A DNA stretch of 64,000 nt. It comes from Macrocystis pyrifera. Its lineage: Eukaryota > Sar > Phaeophyceae > Laminariales > Laminariaceae. How positions within the stretch are numbered: the first letter of the stretch is position 1; every line of letters starts with the position of its first letter. Below, piece after piece: positions 21,236-31,930 of this stretch. The notes beneath the pieces were generated by a model. That model had not been told where the DNA came from and made no database searches. It saw only the letters and a list, made by a program, of their open reading frames with translations. A program made the translations under genes and the position numbers. Where the stretch lies: positions 62,001 through 126,000 of the forward strand of contig JASSKH010000012.1 of NCBI GenBank assembly GCA_031763025.1, given 5' to 3'.

Positions 21236-21612
21236 GATCCAACAGCACAGGAGGTGATGTTCGTGTTTTCTACAGGCAGGCTAGCGAGTGGCGCATTTCG
21301 ATCCTACAGCTCCTTGTTCCATCTCAGACGTTCTACCAGACAATACGATCACGAGAGCTGGATCCCAAAGCTCGCCCATGGAAACAAAGGCTAAAACTGA
21401 ACGCGAGCGTCACTTTACAGCCTCCTGTCGTGTTGATTATTTCGAGTCTCAACGAAGTCCGGTCCTTGAATATATAGATATGGTCCGGATCTTGATTGGA
21501 GGATTTCGTAGAGATCCTTGTGCCTGAATGTACCTAAAGACAGAAGAATGATCAAGAGCGTACGATTAAGGATTATTTCGCATGTTGTATCTGGATTTTC
21601 ATGTCACAGCAG
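21236..21612. other. Stretch without a supported gene
   Basis: No recognisable gene or repeat between the dispersed repeat and the next TIR element. Confidence 0.3.
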
Positions 21613-21615
21613 TAA

Positions 21616-22350
21616 GGGCCACTCCTAACGAACAGAAAAAAAATCACGATTCGGGACGTTTTGGCATGCCAAAAGATCACGATCCGTGACATTTCAGTTC
21701 TAACGAAAAAAGCCGAAAAAACGTCGCGTTTCGTGATATTTTCAAATAGTTAAAATTCTGATATTTTAAACCCAACGTTTTTTGGGGGTGGAGCCAACTC
21801 TCGAGAGTGGGGCACGGCCAGGCCGGGCTGGGCCGTCCGCACCTGGCCCAGCCCGTGACATATTCGAATCACGGGCCGAAGCCTGACCCAGCCTGCGAGA
21901 TTCCAACTTCACCAACCGTCGGCCAAGCTCGTTTCGCGAGATTCCATGTGGCAGGCCGTTTACCTGGCCTGGCCTGTGACATCCTCAGGTCATTTTCGCG
22001 TTTCTCGTCCAGCAGTAGCTCCTCCTCCTCCAAATTTCGAGGCCACAACCTCCTCGTTAGCCCGCGCCCAGCGGTGTCTTTGGGTATAGCCGCCCGCAGT
22101 CCACAAGCGGCGTACGAAGCAGAGTCTGCCATGCCCCTGTACGGACCTTCGGATACCGTTGGTGCGCGTGGGTTACGTAGTGCCTTGATCAGGCGTGTTT
22201 TGAGACACGACAAATGTCACGAATCGTGATATTGTTTTTTTGAAGGAAAAGCTAGGAAAATTGGCGTCATGAATCGTGATTTTTTTAAAATCACGATTCA
22301 CGACAAAAATCTCACGAATAGTGACTTTTTTTGTTCGTAAGGAGTGGCCC
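21616..22350. mobile_element. Non-autonomous PIF/Harbinger-like element (TSD TAA)
   Basis: The ends are GGGCCACTCCTAACGAACA (left) and, reverse-complemented, GGGCCACTCCTTACGAACA (right). They are flanked by TAA at 21,613-21,615 and 22,351-22,353. A GGGC-type TIR with a 3-bp TWA target duplication is the PIF/Harbinger signature. Subterminal zones are packed with AATCACGATTC/GAATCGTGA palindromic motifs, probably transposase-binding or hairpin structures. At 735 bp there is no transposase, and the centre is GC-rich. Confidence 0.75.
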
Positions 22351-22353
22351 TAA

Positions 22354-23202
22354 GTACCAAGCTACGAATCTTCTTGCTATTGGTACATCGTTCATACCGG
22401 TATATCATATAATGCATAGTAGCTGATCATAAAACACCGAATTCTTGAAAGCAACTACAAGGAAGCCCGATACATGTATCTGCCCAGAACAGAAATGAGT
22501 AACCCTCGTGGTTCGTGTCTCCTCCGGCGTTACTTGAGCCCCCGGAAGGTCGAGACTTGACAATGGGGAGCACTACAGTGACCGTTGGCCTCCACTTTAA
22601 ATTTAGTCAAGGGTCGCTCGAGCTACCGCTTGGGGCCGTCGTCGAGAGCTTGATGATTTTCGAAGAAACCAGAACGAACCTCGGCCAAGGGCAAAAGGAA
22701 AAAAATTGTCCAAGCGAATCCGGAGGCATATCTGCAGCGTACGGGTCTTATTATCCACGAGGCATCGGCGATCGTGTGCCGAGCGAATGCTGCTGTCCGC
22801 CGTGGCATCGCGGGGCGTGGGACAGCCGCGACCGGGCTCGATGGCTGTGAATGGGAACATCTTGCACCGCAGCAGCAGCAGCAGCTGCTGCAGGATGAGC
22901 AGCAGCAGCTGCAGGATGAGCAGCAGCAGCAGCGGCCGGGTTAGTAGCGCCAACAGCCGCATCAAGATCAGCAGATCCACTTTCAACAAGGCCCGGTAGG
23001 GGCTGCACTTGCGGGTTGTCAGCCATTGAGGCCGAGGGTCCACCAGTAATTCCCCCTCACGCTCAAGCGCCGGTCTGTGCGCTGTTGCTCAAGCACTCGT
23101 CGTGGTGGTGTTTTTTGTTGTGTACTGCTCCGCCCTTTTTGAGCAACACGCCGCAGCTCCTCTCGTACCATACATGACATGCCCTGGTACCTGGTACGTG
23201 TA
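22354..23202. other. CAG/CTG-rich stretch, coding status unclear
   Basis: A CAGCAG/GATGAGCAGCAG array lies at 22,867-22,940. On the minus strand one ATG-started frame (22,751-23,026) reads it as poly-Ala with His-Pro interruptions, and another reads it as poly-Leu. Neither has a domain. A gene fragment is possible but not supported. Confidence 0.35.
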
Positions 23203-26200
23203 TACAAGGCGGTTCGCTTCGCGGGCGGCCTACGCCGCCCGCTACGCTCGCTCAGGAAGGAAAAGTACACCGAATTATGCGAAGCGGACAGAGGTCCATG
23301 ATTGAACATAGTTTTTTTTTGTCGTTGTAGTTGCCAACTGGCGACTTGATAAGGCCAAGAGTCCCGCCGCCATGCTTCCGGAGAAAACAGCTTGGACGCC
23401 ACATATGCTTCGCGTCGCAGGCGGTTCGTTCACATGCCGTACGTACGCACATACCCCAGGTAGGTGCGTAGGGTACTTATTTTCATATTTTGAGTAACTA
23501 ACTGCTGCATGTACGAAAGAGAAAGCACAGCACGACACTGCGGCATCACCGCAAAAAACATGAAAAAAGAAACCAACAATTTCGGAAAGAAAAAAAAAAT
23601 CCCTGTTCCCTCCCATGTAATAATTTCCTGACTGATTGGAACATCTTGCATCGGTCAAAGAAAAAAAAAAGCAGGAACAACAAACAGCAGAGCTTCTCTC
23701 TCAGCCTTGTACGCCGCCCGCTCCTCTCGCGACCATCTCGCCACCGATTCGGTCCGAGTAAAGATTTCCTCCCTCTCTTCCACAGTGAGCCCCGTCGCCC
23801 GCCTCGCGTGAAGCCCGGTGCTCACCGTGGACCTCGTTCACCAGCTCGACAATGTTGGTGCTCAGACTGGGTACCTCCCTCTGTGGTTTTCAGTCCGGTC
23901 GCAAAAATAAGCGCCGCTTGAATATCATCTTTCAATGCCGATGATCGTACGTACTTGATAAAAAATCACAAATGGAGGCCAGACAGAGCCCATTGATGCT
24001 TCCCTCGTGTCTCGAGGCACACGCAACACCAAGCCACGAAACCGGCGACCGCGCTCCTTGCAACCTCCCCTCTACCCGCCAGCACCCGCTGACTCCCGCG
24101 ACGGTGCCGGGTTCGCCCGCGGAACCATGCTCGCAGTACACGCACGCACACGAAAAGAGAGAAGAAAAAGGAAAGAAGGACCGAACGTACGAAGAGAAAT
24201 GGAGAAAACAAAGACCCGCTGGAAAGGTCCGGCAAGTAATAAAAGGAGGCGATTTCCAAGTGGGAGCTCTGAGAGGCCAGGGATGTACCAACCGAGCACG
24301 CTCAGAGATCGAGATCTAAGTAAGTAGTTCTATATGATACCACCTGAAGAGGTTTTTGTGACGTGTCAATTCTTTCCTGCGGGCTGATTGAGTAATTTCT
24401 TAGAGACTCAGTTTTCCCAGCTAACGACCGCTGACATTTTTTGTGACTTTTTTACGTCTAAAAATGTTTCAGTCCCACCCTAACCTGTTACTACTGTGTT
24501 TGTGGTACTAATAGCAACTATTAATATCCATATACACGTATACAAAAGTTGCCCCTTCGAGATGGCGGTTTTGACTTGAAACTCCGAGGCTCTCTGTCGC
24601 GAGCTAAAAATAGGGAGAACACCGCAGGTATAGGTAACTGTTAATTCTACTACTGCCACATACAGTAGGTGTTCGTTCCTCGTACCAGCTACCTAGTATT
24701 AATTGTTTGGACTTCAAACTATTTGCTGAGAAGGTCCGACCCTCAGCCGTCTCGCTCGGTATATTATCCCACCTCACAAACCTCCTTGCAAAGTTGAGTA
24801 TCAACTACTTAATCATTCGAACTCACAGCTGACGTGATTTTTTAGTTTTTAATGAAACCTCCTCAGCCATTCATTAATTGCCGATCGAGAAATTATATGT
24901 TTTCCTCGAGTTTGCTCCCTTTGCGTTCTTGATGTTCTGTATCGTTTATTGCTGTTCTTTCGAAAATCACACCCTGCGCGGCTCGGATGATATTAAACCC
25001 AAGATAAAATATCCCACTGTACTTATCAAGATTTTTTTTCCAAGAGTCGAAATTAAGTCAAAATAAGGACCTTCGGGACTCGAGTCAGAAATGTTAAGCA
25101 GCCCATACTGAGCGAGACAGCCGCTCTCCCAAACAAAATTCAATACTTGTATAAAAGTATGATTTCGTTTTTGTAAAACGACTGTACAAAGGATTTTCAG
25201 AGCTCGAATCTGGATCGAAAGCAAGCAAAGAAAGCCAATTGGTCAAAACTGAGCGAAAATAAATGCAACGGCAGTATAATAGCCCTACCACGCGTATTTG
25301 TCTAGAGAAAAGGAGGTATACAATAGAACCACTTACTTAAATCTCACTCTCTGAGCGTGCTCGGCTGGTACATGCCTGGCCTCTCAGAGCTCCCACTTGG
25401 AAATCGCCTCCTTTTATTACTTGCCGGACCTTTCCAGCGGGTCTTTGTTTTCTCTATTTCTCTTTGCGCTTTCAGTCCTTCTTTCCTTTCCTTTTCTTTC
25501 GTTTCGTGTGCATGTGTGTACTCCGAGCACGGTTCCGTGGGCGAGCGCGGCACCGTCGCGGGTGTCAGCGGATGCTGGCGGGTAGAGGGGGGGTTGCAAG
25601 GAGCGCGGTCGCCGTTTTCGTGTCTAGGCGTCGCGTGTGCCTCGAGACACGAGGGAAGCATCAATGGGCTCTGAGTGGCCTCCATTTGTGATTTTTTATA
25701 GAGTACATACGAGTATTTAAGGGTCATCGGGATTGTAAGATGATATTCAAGCGGCGCTTATTTTTGCGACCGGACTGAAAACCACAGAGAGAGGCACCCA
25801 GACTGAGCACCAACATTGTCGAGCTGGTGAACGAGGTCCACGGTGAGCACCGGGCTTGACACGAGGCGGGCGACGGGGCTCACTGTGGAAGAGAGGGAGG
25901 AAATCTTTGCTCGGACCGAATCTGTGGCGAGATGGTCGCGAAAGGGGCGGGCGGCGTACAAGGCTGAGAGAGAAGCTCTGCTGTTTGTTTTTTTTCTTCT
26001 TTTTTTCTTTTTAACCGGTGTAAGGTGTTCCAATCAGTCAGGAAATCATTATACACGAGAGGGGACAGGTATTTGTTTTCTTTCCGAAATTCTTGCTTTC
26101 TTTTTTCATGTTTTTTTCGATGCTGCTGTGCCGTGCTGTGCTTTATCTTTCGTACATACGAGTACAGACATAGAGCATATCGAAATCAGAAAATAAGTAC

Positions 26201-26469
26201 CCTACCTGGGGTATGTACGTACTTACGACATGTGAGCGAGCGTAGCGGAAACCGCCCGCGAAACGAAGCGTATGTAGCGTCCGAGCTGTTTTCTCCGGAA
26301 GCATGCATGGCGGCGGGACGCTTGGCGTTATCAAGTCCCCAGTTTGCAACTACAATCAATCAGAAAAAAACAACATTCAATCATGGACCTCTGTCCGCTT
26401 CGCATAATTTGATGTACTTTTCCTTCCTGAGCGAGCGTAGCGGGCGGCGTAGGAGCGAAGCGCCTTGTA
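23203..26469. mobile_element. 3.27-kb element with 1.1-kb terminal inverted repeats
   Basis: The left arm (23,203-24,344) and right arm (25,313-26,469) are inverted copies, separated by about 970 bp. The tips read TACAAGGCG (left) and CGCCTTGTA (right). Matching blocks along the arms include GAGCGAGCGTAGCGGGCGGC, CGGACAGAGGTCCATGATTG, ACCTCGTTCACCAGCTCGAC and GAGCACGCTCAGAGA. The right arm keeps the most readable frame (25,843-26,000 plus, around TVEEREEIFARTESVARWSR), and the left arm has indels there. No transposase domain is recognised. A TA target duplication is possible because both tips are flanked by TA. It is a foldback-type or other long-TIR non-autonomous DNA element, superfamily unknown. 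Confidence 0.8.
24785..24850. repeat. Half-copy of the 20,372-20,845 TIR
   Basis: TTGCAAAGTTGAGTATC, then GAACTCACAGCTGACGTGAT with a T-rich run, matches one TIR of the element at 20,372-20,845. No partner end is visible nearby. It lies in the spacer of the long-TIR element. Confidence 0.6.
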
Positions 26470-27857
26470 CCATCATACCAACTTCTGTCTCTAGTAAAAC
26501 ATAGTTAATTCAAGTTCCGTCGTTTTCTTCTTTCAGGAGTGTTTGGAGTGATCAATGTTGACGCTCATGCTGCATTTGTCGGATGTCAAGCATATATTAT
26601 TAACAAATTATAATAACAAAAAATGCACAAGCGCATTATATTTGTACCAGGTGCATATTTATTTTCGAAAATGAAAGGCACAACCAATACTAGAGATTGG
26701 CTGTTAGCGTGTACCAGGTATACACCAGCTTCCGTAGCTGGTGTGCACGATGTATAATAGGCTCGCTTGCTGATGACCAGCAAGACACAAGCCTATGAAT
26801 TGAGGCAAACGCGATTCACGGTGAGATGAACTGTGTAAAGAGCTTCGATAGAAAAAGAGAAGACGATGGACTATGTAGTCGGCGATCCCACGTTGCGATA
26901 CCTAGATTGATTGTTTTGTTCAGCTGAATATGGGTAGGTGGGCAAAGTAGGAGTGTGAATGAGCTGATGCGCGCGTGTTGCACGCGTGCACTGCTCGTAG
27001 CTCAAAACTCAACAAAATCGAATGCCCTCTTGTTCAAATCCAAGACCCTAGCTAGTCTTACTGCTGTGACAACTAACTCAAAACAAAACTAAAGCGAATA
27101 CCCTCTTGTCAAATCTAGGACACTATTAACAGCTAGTATCACTGTAGCAACAGGCATATCTTAGTGCACGTACTGATGACCCCATGAAGCTTAAGGCCAC
27201 GCTGGCACCCAAGCGTCTCCTGGTTCTCGGTCGCTCTAATATCCATATGTTTTATCGGAACGAAAAACACACGTCGCTAGTTCAACACGCTGCGTTTAGA
27301 ACTCCGGCTGGTTCGCGCTTACCAGAGAGCGACGGTGATTTGAAAGAGGTTCATCAATGCAGCTGGCTTGTGTTTCTCTCGATATTGACCTGTCGCCCGT
27401 TCTCAACAGAAGAGGCCTACACCTCGACTTAGAGGTGCTGCATGAAGTGGTCGAAATTGGTCGAAATTTGGGGTGCACAAAATGAGACCAACCCCCAACT
27501 GAACGTTTGCATCTCACTTGCGGACAGCTACAGCTTCTCACAGAAAACTGCTGCCCGCGAAATTGAAATTGAGGGATGCTCCTGATGGGATGTGTGAGGG
27601 TGTCGGGTGCGCCAGACAGCAGTCGTAGGCACCCAGAAACGACTCATGATATATTTTCTTGTACTCAAAGTTGCGAGCGAGTGGCACAAACAGAAGCTCG
27701 CAAAAACGCTCAAATATTTCATATCACGTAAGGGAGCATATCATAGTGACTACATCACCGATGAAGCAATAACCTTCACTGGAACAATATTGCTGTCCTC
27801 CAGCCGAATGATATATCATCTCATAAGGAGTCGTCTGTTCGTTTAAATAGGTTAGAC
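26470..27857. other. Stretch without a supported gene
   Basis: An 82-residue ATG-started frame (27,184-27,432 plus) has no recognisable domain. A duplicated block, AACTCAA.AC.AAA followed by GAATGCCCTCTTGTTCAAAT-like sequence, recurs at about 27,005 and 27,077. The rest is featureless to me. Confidence 0.3.
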
Positions 27858-27897
27858 CACTGAGCTACTCAGTCAGCGCTGACTGAGTAGCTCAGTG
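27858..27897. repeat. Perfect 40-bp palindrome of a tRNA A-box-like sequence
   Basis: CACTGAGCTACTCAGTCAGC is followed directly by its exact reverse complement. Each half contains GAGTAGCTCAGTG, close to the tRNA D-arm/A-box consensus TAGCTCAGTGG. It lies about 5 bases outside the 3' end of LINE copy 2, and a related inverted pair lies at 29,982-30,091. Confidence 0.85.
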
Positions 27898-27901
27898 TGT
27901 G

Positions 27902-29731
27902 TATTCCCTTCACATTTAACCGTTCTTCTAGTCGTCGACATCCAGCAAGCCCAGTGTCCGTGCTGATTCTTCACCCTAGAAAGATACGAGCTCTGTGGTC
28001 ACAGACTACGACACAGAGATAACACACCGTGATGCATTATTAATAGCCTACGCAATACCATGCCTTCGCACTAGGTACGGCCGACACAACATACATACTT
28101 CAGCCAGCAACCAAAATACACCATAAAGAAAGAGAAGCAACGAAGAAACAAAACCGAAAAAGAAAAAGAAAAGGAGAAAAATCCCAAATAAATAAATAAA
28201 TGGGAATACCCCGAGCATGAGCCATAATGGACGTGCAAGGGGGAAGAAACGGGAGGGAAAAAGGGAAATATGCATACTGGGGAACACTTGACTAAGTAAA
28301 AAGAGAAATAATGAGTGGGCCAAAATACGCTCGTCATCCACCCACTATGTAGTACTTCTTTCATAAGGGTAAGAAGGGAAAATACAGGAAACAGTTAAGT
28401 CATGGAAAAAAATCAAAGCACCAAGCCAATACATACCAAACGGCCGCAGCAGTTGGCGGTACGAGTAGAAAAGAAAAATCCAACCTATTAGTCGGCCTGG
28501 TACCTTGCTACCCTGTCTGCGGTCTCTTTGCTACTCTCTTCTACCGCGGTTTCCCTTCTACTCCTCCTGTTCCCCCCCCTGCCCCCATACACTTGTACGG
28601 TGTTCCTTCTACCCCTCCTGCTGTTACCCCTCCCCCCCCCCCATTCCCTTTAACACTACCCGCAGCGGATGCGCGGCGCTGTCTACTCAACTTTGCCTCA
28701 TCCTCGTGCCATCTGCCCATTAACCGTTCAGCTGCTTCGAGGATTCCCCGGTACCACTTTCCCGTCTGTTTTGCTGCAGTGGGCCACAGTGCGGTCCCAA
28801 CTCCAAAGAATAAGGGGGGTCTTCCGTTGATCCCTCGGTGGCTTTGAACACTCTAAGGTCCTCAGCATTGGCCCTAGGCCAAGTCTTGAGCTGCCCGCCT
28901 GGTTTCGGGCTCTCCCCACCAGCGATCGTCCCCAACATCAACCGACTGGGCATTCGCCCCTCGTGTGGCCGCACCACAGCCCCCGCAAAGAAGAGCCGCC
29001 GTTTACGGAAGGTCGTTTCGATACTTTCGCATCGTGTTATCCTGAGCGCCTTCGCGTACGAGAGGGTGGTGTGGTCGGTGCGTAGTCGGCGCTAGAAGCC
29101 AATGACTCGCAGAAGGACTTCGTGGTGGGCTGATCGAAGCTTGGCGATGTGGTCCGCATCGAGGGTCCACGTCACGCAACCGTACAGCAAGGTCTCAATC
29201 ACCTCGGCCTTCAGCATCCGGACTTTCGGACCAAGCGGTGCGTTCGTCCTATCGTACAGTTCCGGACCATACCGTTGGAGGCATGCCCGCATCGGACGGA
29301 TTCGTCGCTCGATTTCGAAGGAGAGGTCAGCGTTCTCGTGGATAATTCCTCCTAGGTATAAAAACTGGGTCGTCTGTTTATACATCTGGCCTGCAGCTTC
29401 GATCGCGAGCGGTGAGGTGGTAAACGTCTGATCCGGTGTTCGTAGGAGCATCGTCTCTGTCTTCGTTTCGGATACCGTGAGACCCACTGCTTCGAAGACA
29501 GTCACGATGACTGTCATTATTCTTGCAAGGCCTTCCGCCGACTTCGAGACTATTCCAGCGTCTGCATACAACATGCCCCACACAGCCCTTTGCACGCATG
29601 CCAACGGTTCCTCTTTTCCGACAACCCTGTCCTCTTCGAGATGAACCAAATCCCTTACGATGCATTCGTCTTTGCTGAGGCGTACCAGCACGATGTGTAT
29701 CGCAGCGGCAAAGAACACGTTGAGCAGTATA
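27902..29731 (-). mobile_element. LINE copy 2, 5'-truncated
   Basis: Minus-strand element of the same family as 15,067-17,715. Its coding remnant is at 28,488-29,731 and its 3' UTR at about 27,902-28,487. The UTR holds a pyrimidine-rich tract and the terminal block GTCTGTGACCACAGAGCTCG ... CAGCACGGACACTGGGC. The 3' portion matches copy 3 (61,232-61,931) almost base for base. Truncation is at about 29,731, inside the palm domain. Confidence 0.85.
28488..29731 (-). pseudogene. Non-LTR reverse transcriptase, C-terminal part, inactivated
   Basis: The minus-strand frame begins at NVFFAA and aligns throughout with the protein at 15,080-16,399 (shared AEVIETLLYGCVTWTL, RRLFFAGAV and FLYLGGIIHENA). 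The catalytic YADD has become YAD-A through loss of one codon (about 29,562-29,578). A TAG interrupts the frame after LLRVIGF (29,092-29,094). A frameshift near 28,815 follows EGSTE, and the tail ends at the shared RVARY.AD stop (28,488). It cannot make active enzyme. Confidence 0.9.
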
Positions 29732-29952
29732 ACCTATATAAACGAACAAAAGAAATACATTTGGGCTCGATACGGCCTCCCGCCGATAATATCCTTTGGG
29801 GTTGATCAGGCCCCTTATCAGCGCCTGCTTTTTTCCTTCATATTGTCCCCCTCCCTAGCCGTGTGTTCTTTTTCGCTCAAGCGATTCACTCCACTTGATT
29901 TTCCCTTTTTCTACCCACGGCAGAACGGCAGAAAAAGCGGAAATACGACGTC

Positions 29953-30025
29953 TGGCCGGACTCGAACCCCGGACTTCTCTTGTTCGAAATATAAAAGATA
30001 GACCACTGAGCAGCTAAGTCAGCGT
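29953..30025 (-). other. tRNA-like sequence with A and B boxes (SINE head or pseudo-tRNA)
   Basis: In minus sense it holds an A-box-like TTAGCTGCTCAGTGGT and, about 38 bases on, a perfect B box GGTTCGAGTCC. The T-stem does not pair well, and no acceptor stem matches, so I do not call a tRNA gene. It could drive RNA polymerase III. About 220 bp downstream in its sense lies the truncated 5' end of LINE copy 2. Confidence 0.45.
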
Positions 30026-30091
30026 AGCTCAGCGGTTTAACTAACCTAAGCTGGCTGAGTAGCTCAGTGGTCTAACCTAAATATTTCGAAC
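29982..30091. repeat. Inverted repeat of tRNA-like arms (about 42 bp each)
   Basis: The left arm (29,982-30,023) and right arm (30,050-30,091) both contain GTTCGAAATAT, TAGACCACTGAGC and a closing CAGC, in opposite orientation with about 80% identity. The loop of about 26 bases repeats TAGCTCAGCGG. The arms are related to the 40-bp palindrome at 27,858-27,897, so the two structures bracket LINE copy 2. Confidence 0.75.
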
Positions 30092-30151
30092 ATATCCACG
30101 CGTGAATGCACCTTTAAAACGGCCGAGGACGTATGATTGTGGCGGCAGTTA

Positions 30152-30581
30152 GGGTGTGTCTTAACCCCCCCCAGAGAGCATTGCAACAAACCGGATGGAA
30201 TATTATTTGCTGCATGAGTTGATGCTGGTTGGTTGTGGAAACGAATAGAATCAGTGCAGCCCGAGAAAAACTGTATATCTAGGAAGAGGAAGAAGAAGTG
30301 TTGCACCCCTTTTTCTTGTTTGGGAGGACCGAACGGCCCGACCGAACGGGAACATATAGGATCTTATTTGATGTAGATGGACACCACCGCAGATGGATGT
30401 GGACACCAATGTGCTCTGGCATGTGCAGAAGATACCGTTCGTACTGATTCGGCTGGCGAGGCCTAGGATTCTGCATGGACTCAAACACGCTTTTTTACAC
30501 AGGCAGGGAACGAATGACCACGAACAGCCTCGTTCCGTTCCGTTCGTTCCCTTGCTCTTTGGAGGGAGTTAAGACACGCCC
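30152..30581. mobile_element. Non-autonomous PIF/Harbinger-like element (TSD TTA)
   Basis: The left end is GGGTGTGTCTTAACCCCCCC and the right end, reverse-complemented, is GGGCGTGTCTTAACTCCCTC. AGAGCA follows in both. TTA flanks each side (30,149-30,151 and 30,582-30,584). TIR form and 3-bp TTA duplication point to PIF/Harbinger. At 430 bp it has no transposase. Confidence 0.75.
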
Positions 30582-30584
30582 TTA

Positions 30585-31836
30585 GTTTTTTCAGCTGGGC
30601 AAGGGCCTTTGAGGTGCAAAAATCGGTATTTTGACATCATTGAATTCCCATGGTGTGTGCAGTGCATACGGTATATTTCGGGTTCCGTCGCCCGTTCCAT
30701 CAAGCGCAACGTGAGCTACAGTAGCTGGAAAGCGTGGTGTACACTCACGTACCGCAGGCCTGTAGCCTCCCCACCGGGGTCGCGGGGAGGGCCGCCGGAG
30801 GGGAAACAAAATGCGGCAACTATTGCGTTATCCCTTTCAGGACCGCAGTCCCGTCCTGCGAAACCTCTCGCCTTGCGCTGCACGCAACACGCCTTCCGAC
30901 GCGTGTTGCGCTATAAACAGAAATGAATGGATTCCAACCCGGAAGTTGCGCCAGCGCAACAATTACTTCATGCCCTACCGGTAATTACTTCTGCGGCATT
31001 GCAGCAAGGCGGGGGCCTTTGCTGTCATCTCCGGTTTCAGGCGTGGGCCTTGCCATCGCCGACAGTATTGCGGTGGGAATGGAAAAGCAAGCGGAGCCTC
31101 TCTCATGTTTGCACACCCTTTGTTGTTGACCCCGTTGCTATCACACCCACTTGTTATCGCGCCATCTGCAGTCCGGCCGAGGTGTATCAAAGCTCCCTAG
31201 CAAAAATGGCTATCGTTAGCACACCCTCTCGTTGTCACACCCCCCACGTTACCATAAACCCCAGCTTCTTTGGGGATCCCGTGCATGTTGCTCATCACCA
31301 GGGATGCGTTAGATAGCACCCCCCCAAAGACACAACGGTGATAATATTATAAACCTTGAAGCGTTATCACCGGAGTGTGCTTTCTTCCGTGTTACACGGT
31401 ATACACGACGAGTCGCCTAACGTAGGTACCATGCACCGCACCGTGACCATAATCACGCCGGTTTGGTCAAGCGGTTCCCTCGAAGGCTGTTAAAAATAGA
31501 GTTGATTCCGTTAGTTAGAATCCCACCGTGGTGAGAATCTTCTTGTTAAAATAAAAGGGGATCATCTACAGAGAGCGCGTAGCGTGGGTAGGCGCAATTC
31601 GACGCGGGTGGGTCGATGAGGGAAAAACTGTTTGAAGGCTTGTAGGGATAAGGATGCAAGGCACGAACCGTAGCGGGAAGGGGGGAGGAGAGCCTATTGC
31701 TATGTGACCCCGGATACATGTTGCGACTAGCAGGGAGAGAGAAAAAGAGGGGCAAATATATTATTTGGGAACCGAAGCTCAAAAAACAAACAAACAAACA
31801 AACAAACTTAATAGAGCTATAGGGCGACTCTCCCCT
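30585..31836. other. Stretch without a confidently called gene
   Basis: CCTTTCAGGACCGCAGTCCCGTC at 30,832-30,854 resembles the TIR of the small MITE at 33,173-33,268. Apart from the open frame at 30,927-31,316, nothing is recognised. Confidence 0.3.
30927..31316 (+). CDS. Unrecognised ATG-started open frame, 129 residues
   Basis: The frame begins with ATG (MDSNPEVAPAQQLLHALPVI) and has no internal stop. The first third is hydrophilic then Ala/Leu-rich and could be a short helical segment. The remainder is His/Cys/Pro-rich without a clear motif. There is no second copy in the window. It could equally be chance or a piece of a transposon gag. No function is proposed. Confidence 0.2.
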   Translation: MDSNPEVAPAQQLLHALPVITSAALQQGGGLCCHLRFQAWALPSPTVLRWEWKSKRSLSHVCTPFVVDPVAITPTCYRAICSPAEVYQSSLAKMAIVSTPSRCHTPHVTINPSFFGDPVHVAHHQGCVR

Positions 31837-31930
31837 GTTGTTGTTGTTCTCACACTAACTCTGAAGTCAAGGAATCCATGGTCACACGACGGTGCCGGAG
31901 CCTTAGGAAAATCCGAAAAATCTATAGAGG
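31837..31930 (-). mobile_element. 3' end of a second LINE-like family, fragment
   Basis: In minus sense CTAAGGCTCCGGCACCGTCG, TGTGACCATGGA and CTTCAGAGTTAGTGTGAGAA run into an (AAC)n tail. The same terminal block ends the copies at 59,260-59,570 and 61,985-62,300. TGTGACCA.GGA is shared with the terminal block of the first LINE family. Confidence 0.6.

Noticed and set aside
22603..23043. Minus frame with long poly-Leu resembling a membrane protein
   Set aside because: The poly-Leu is CAG repeat read in one frame. The alternative frame gives poly-Ala and neither has support.
23966..25727. Two similar membrane-like frames in opposite orientation (24.0-24.3 kb and 25.4-25.7 kb)
   Set aside because: They are mirror images caused by the inverted arms of the 3.27-kb element, and the pyrimidine-rich tract makes the hydrophobic residues.
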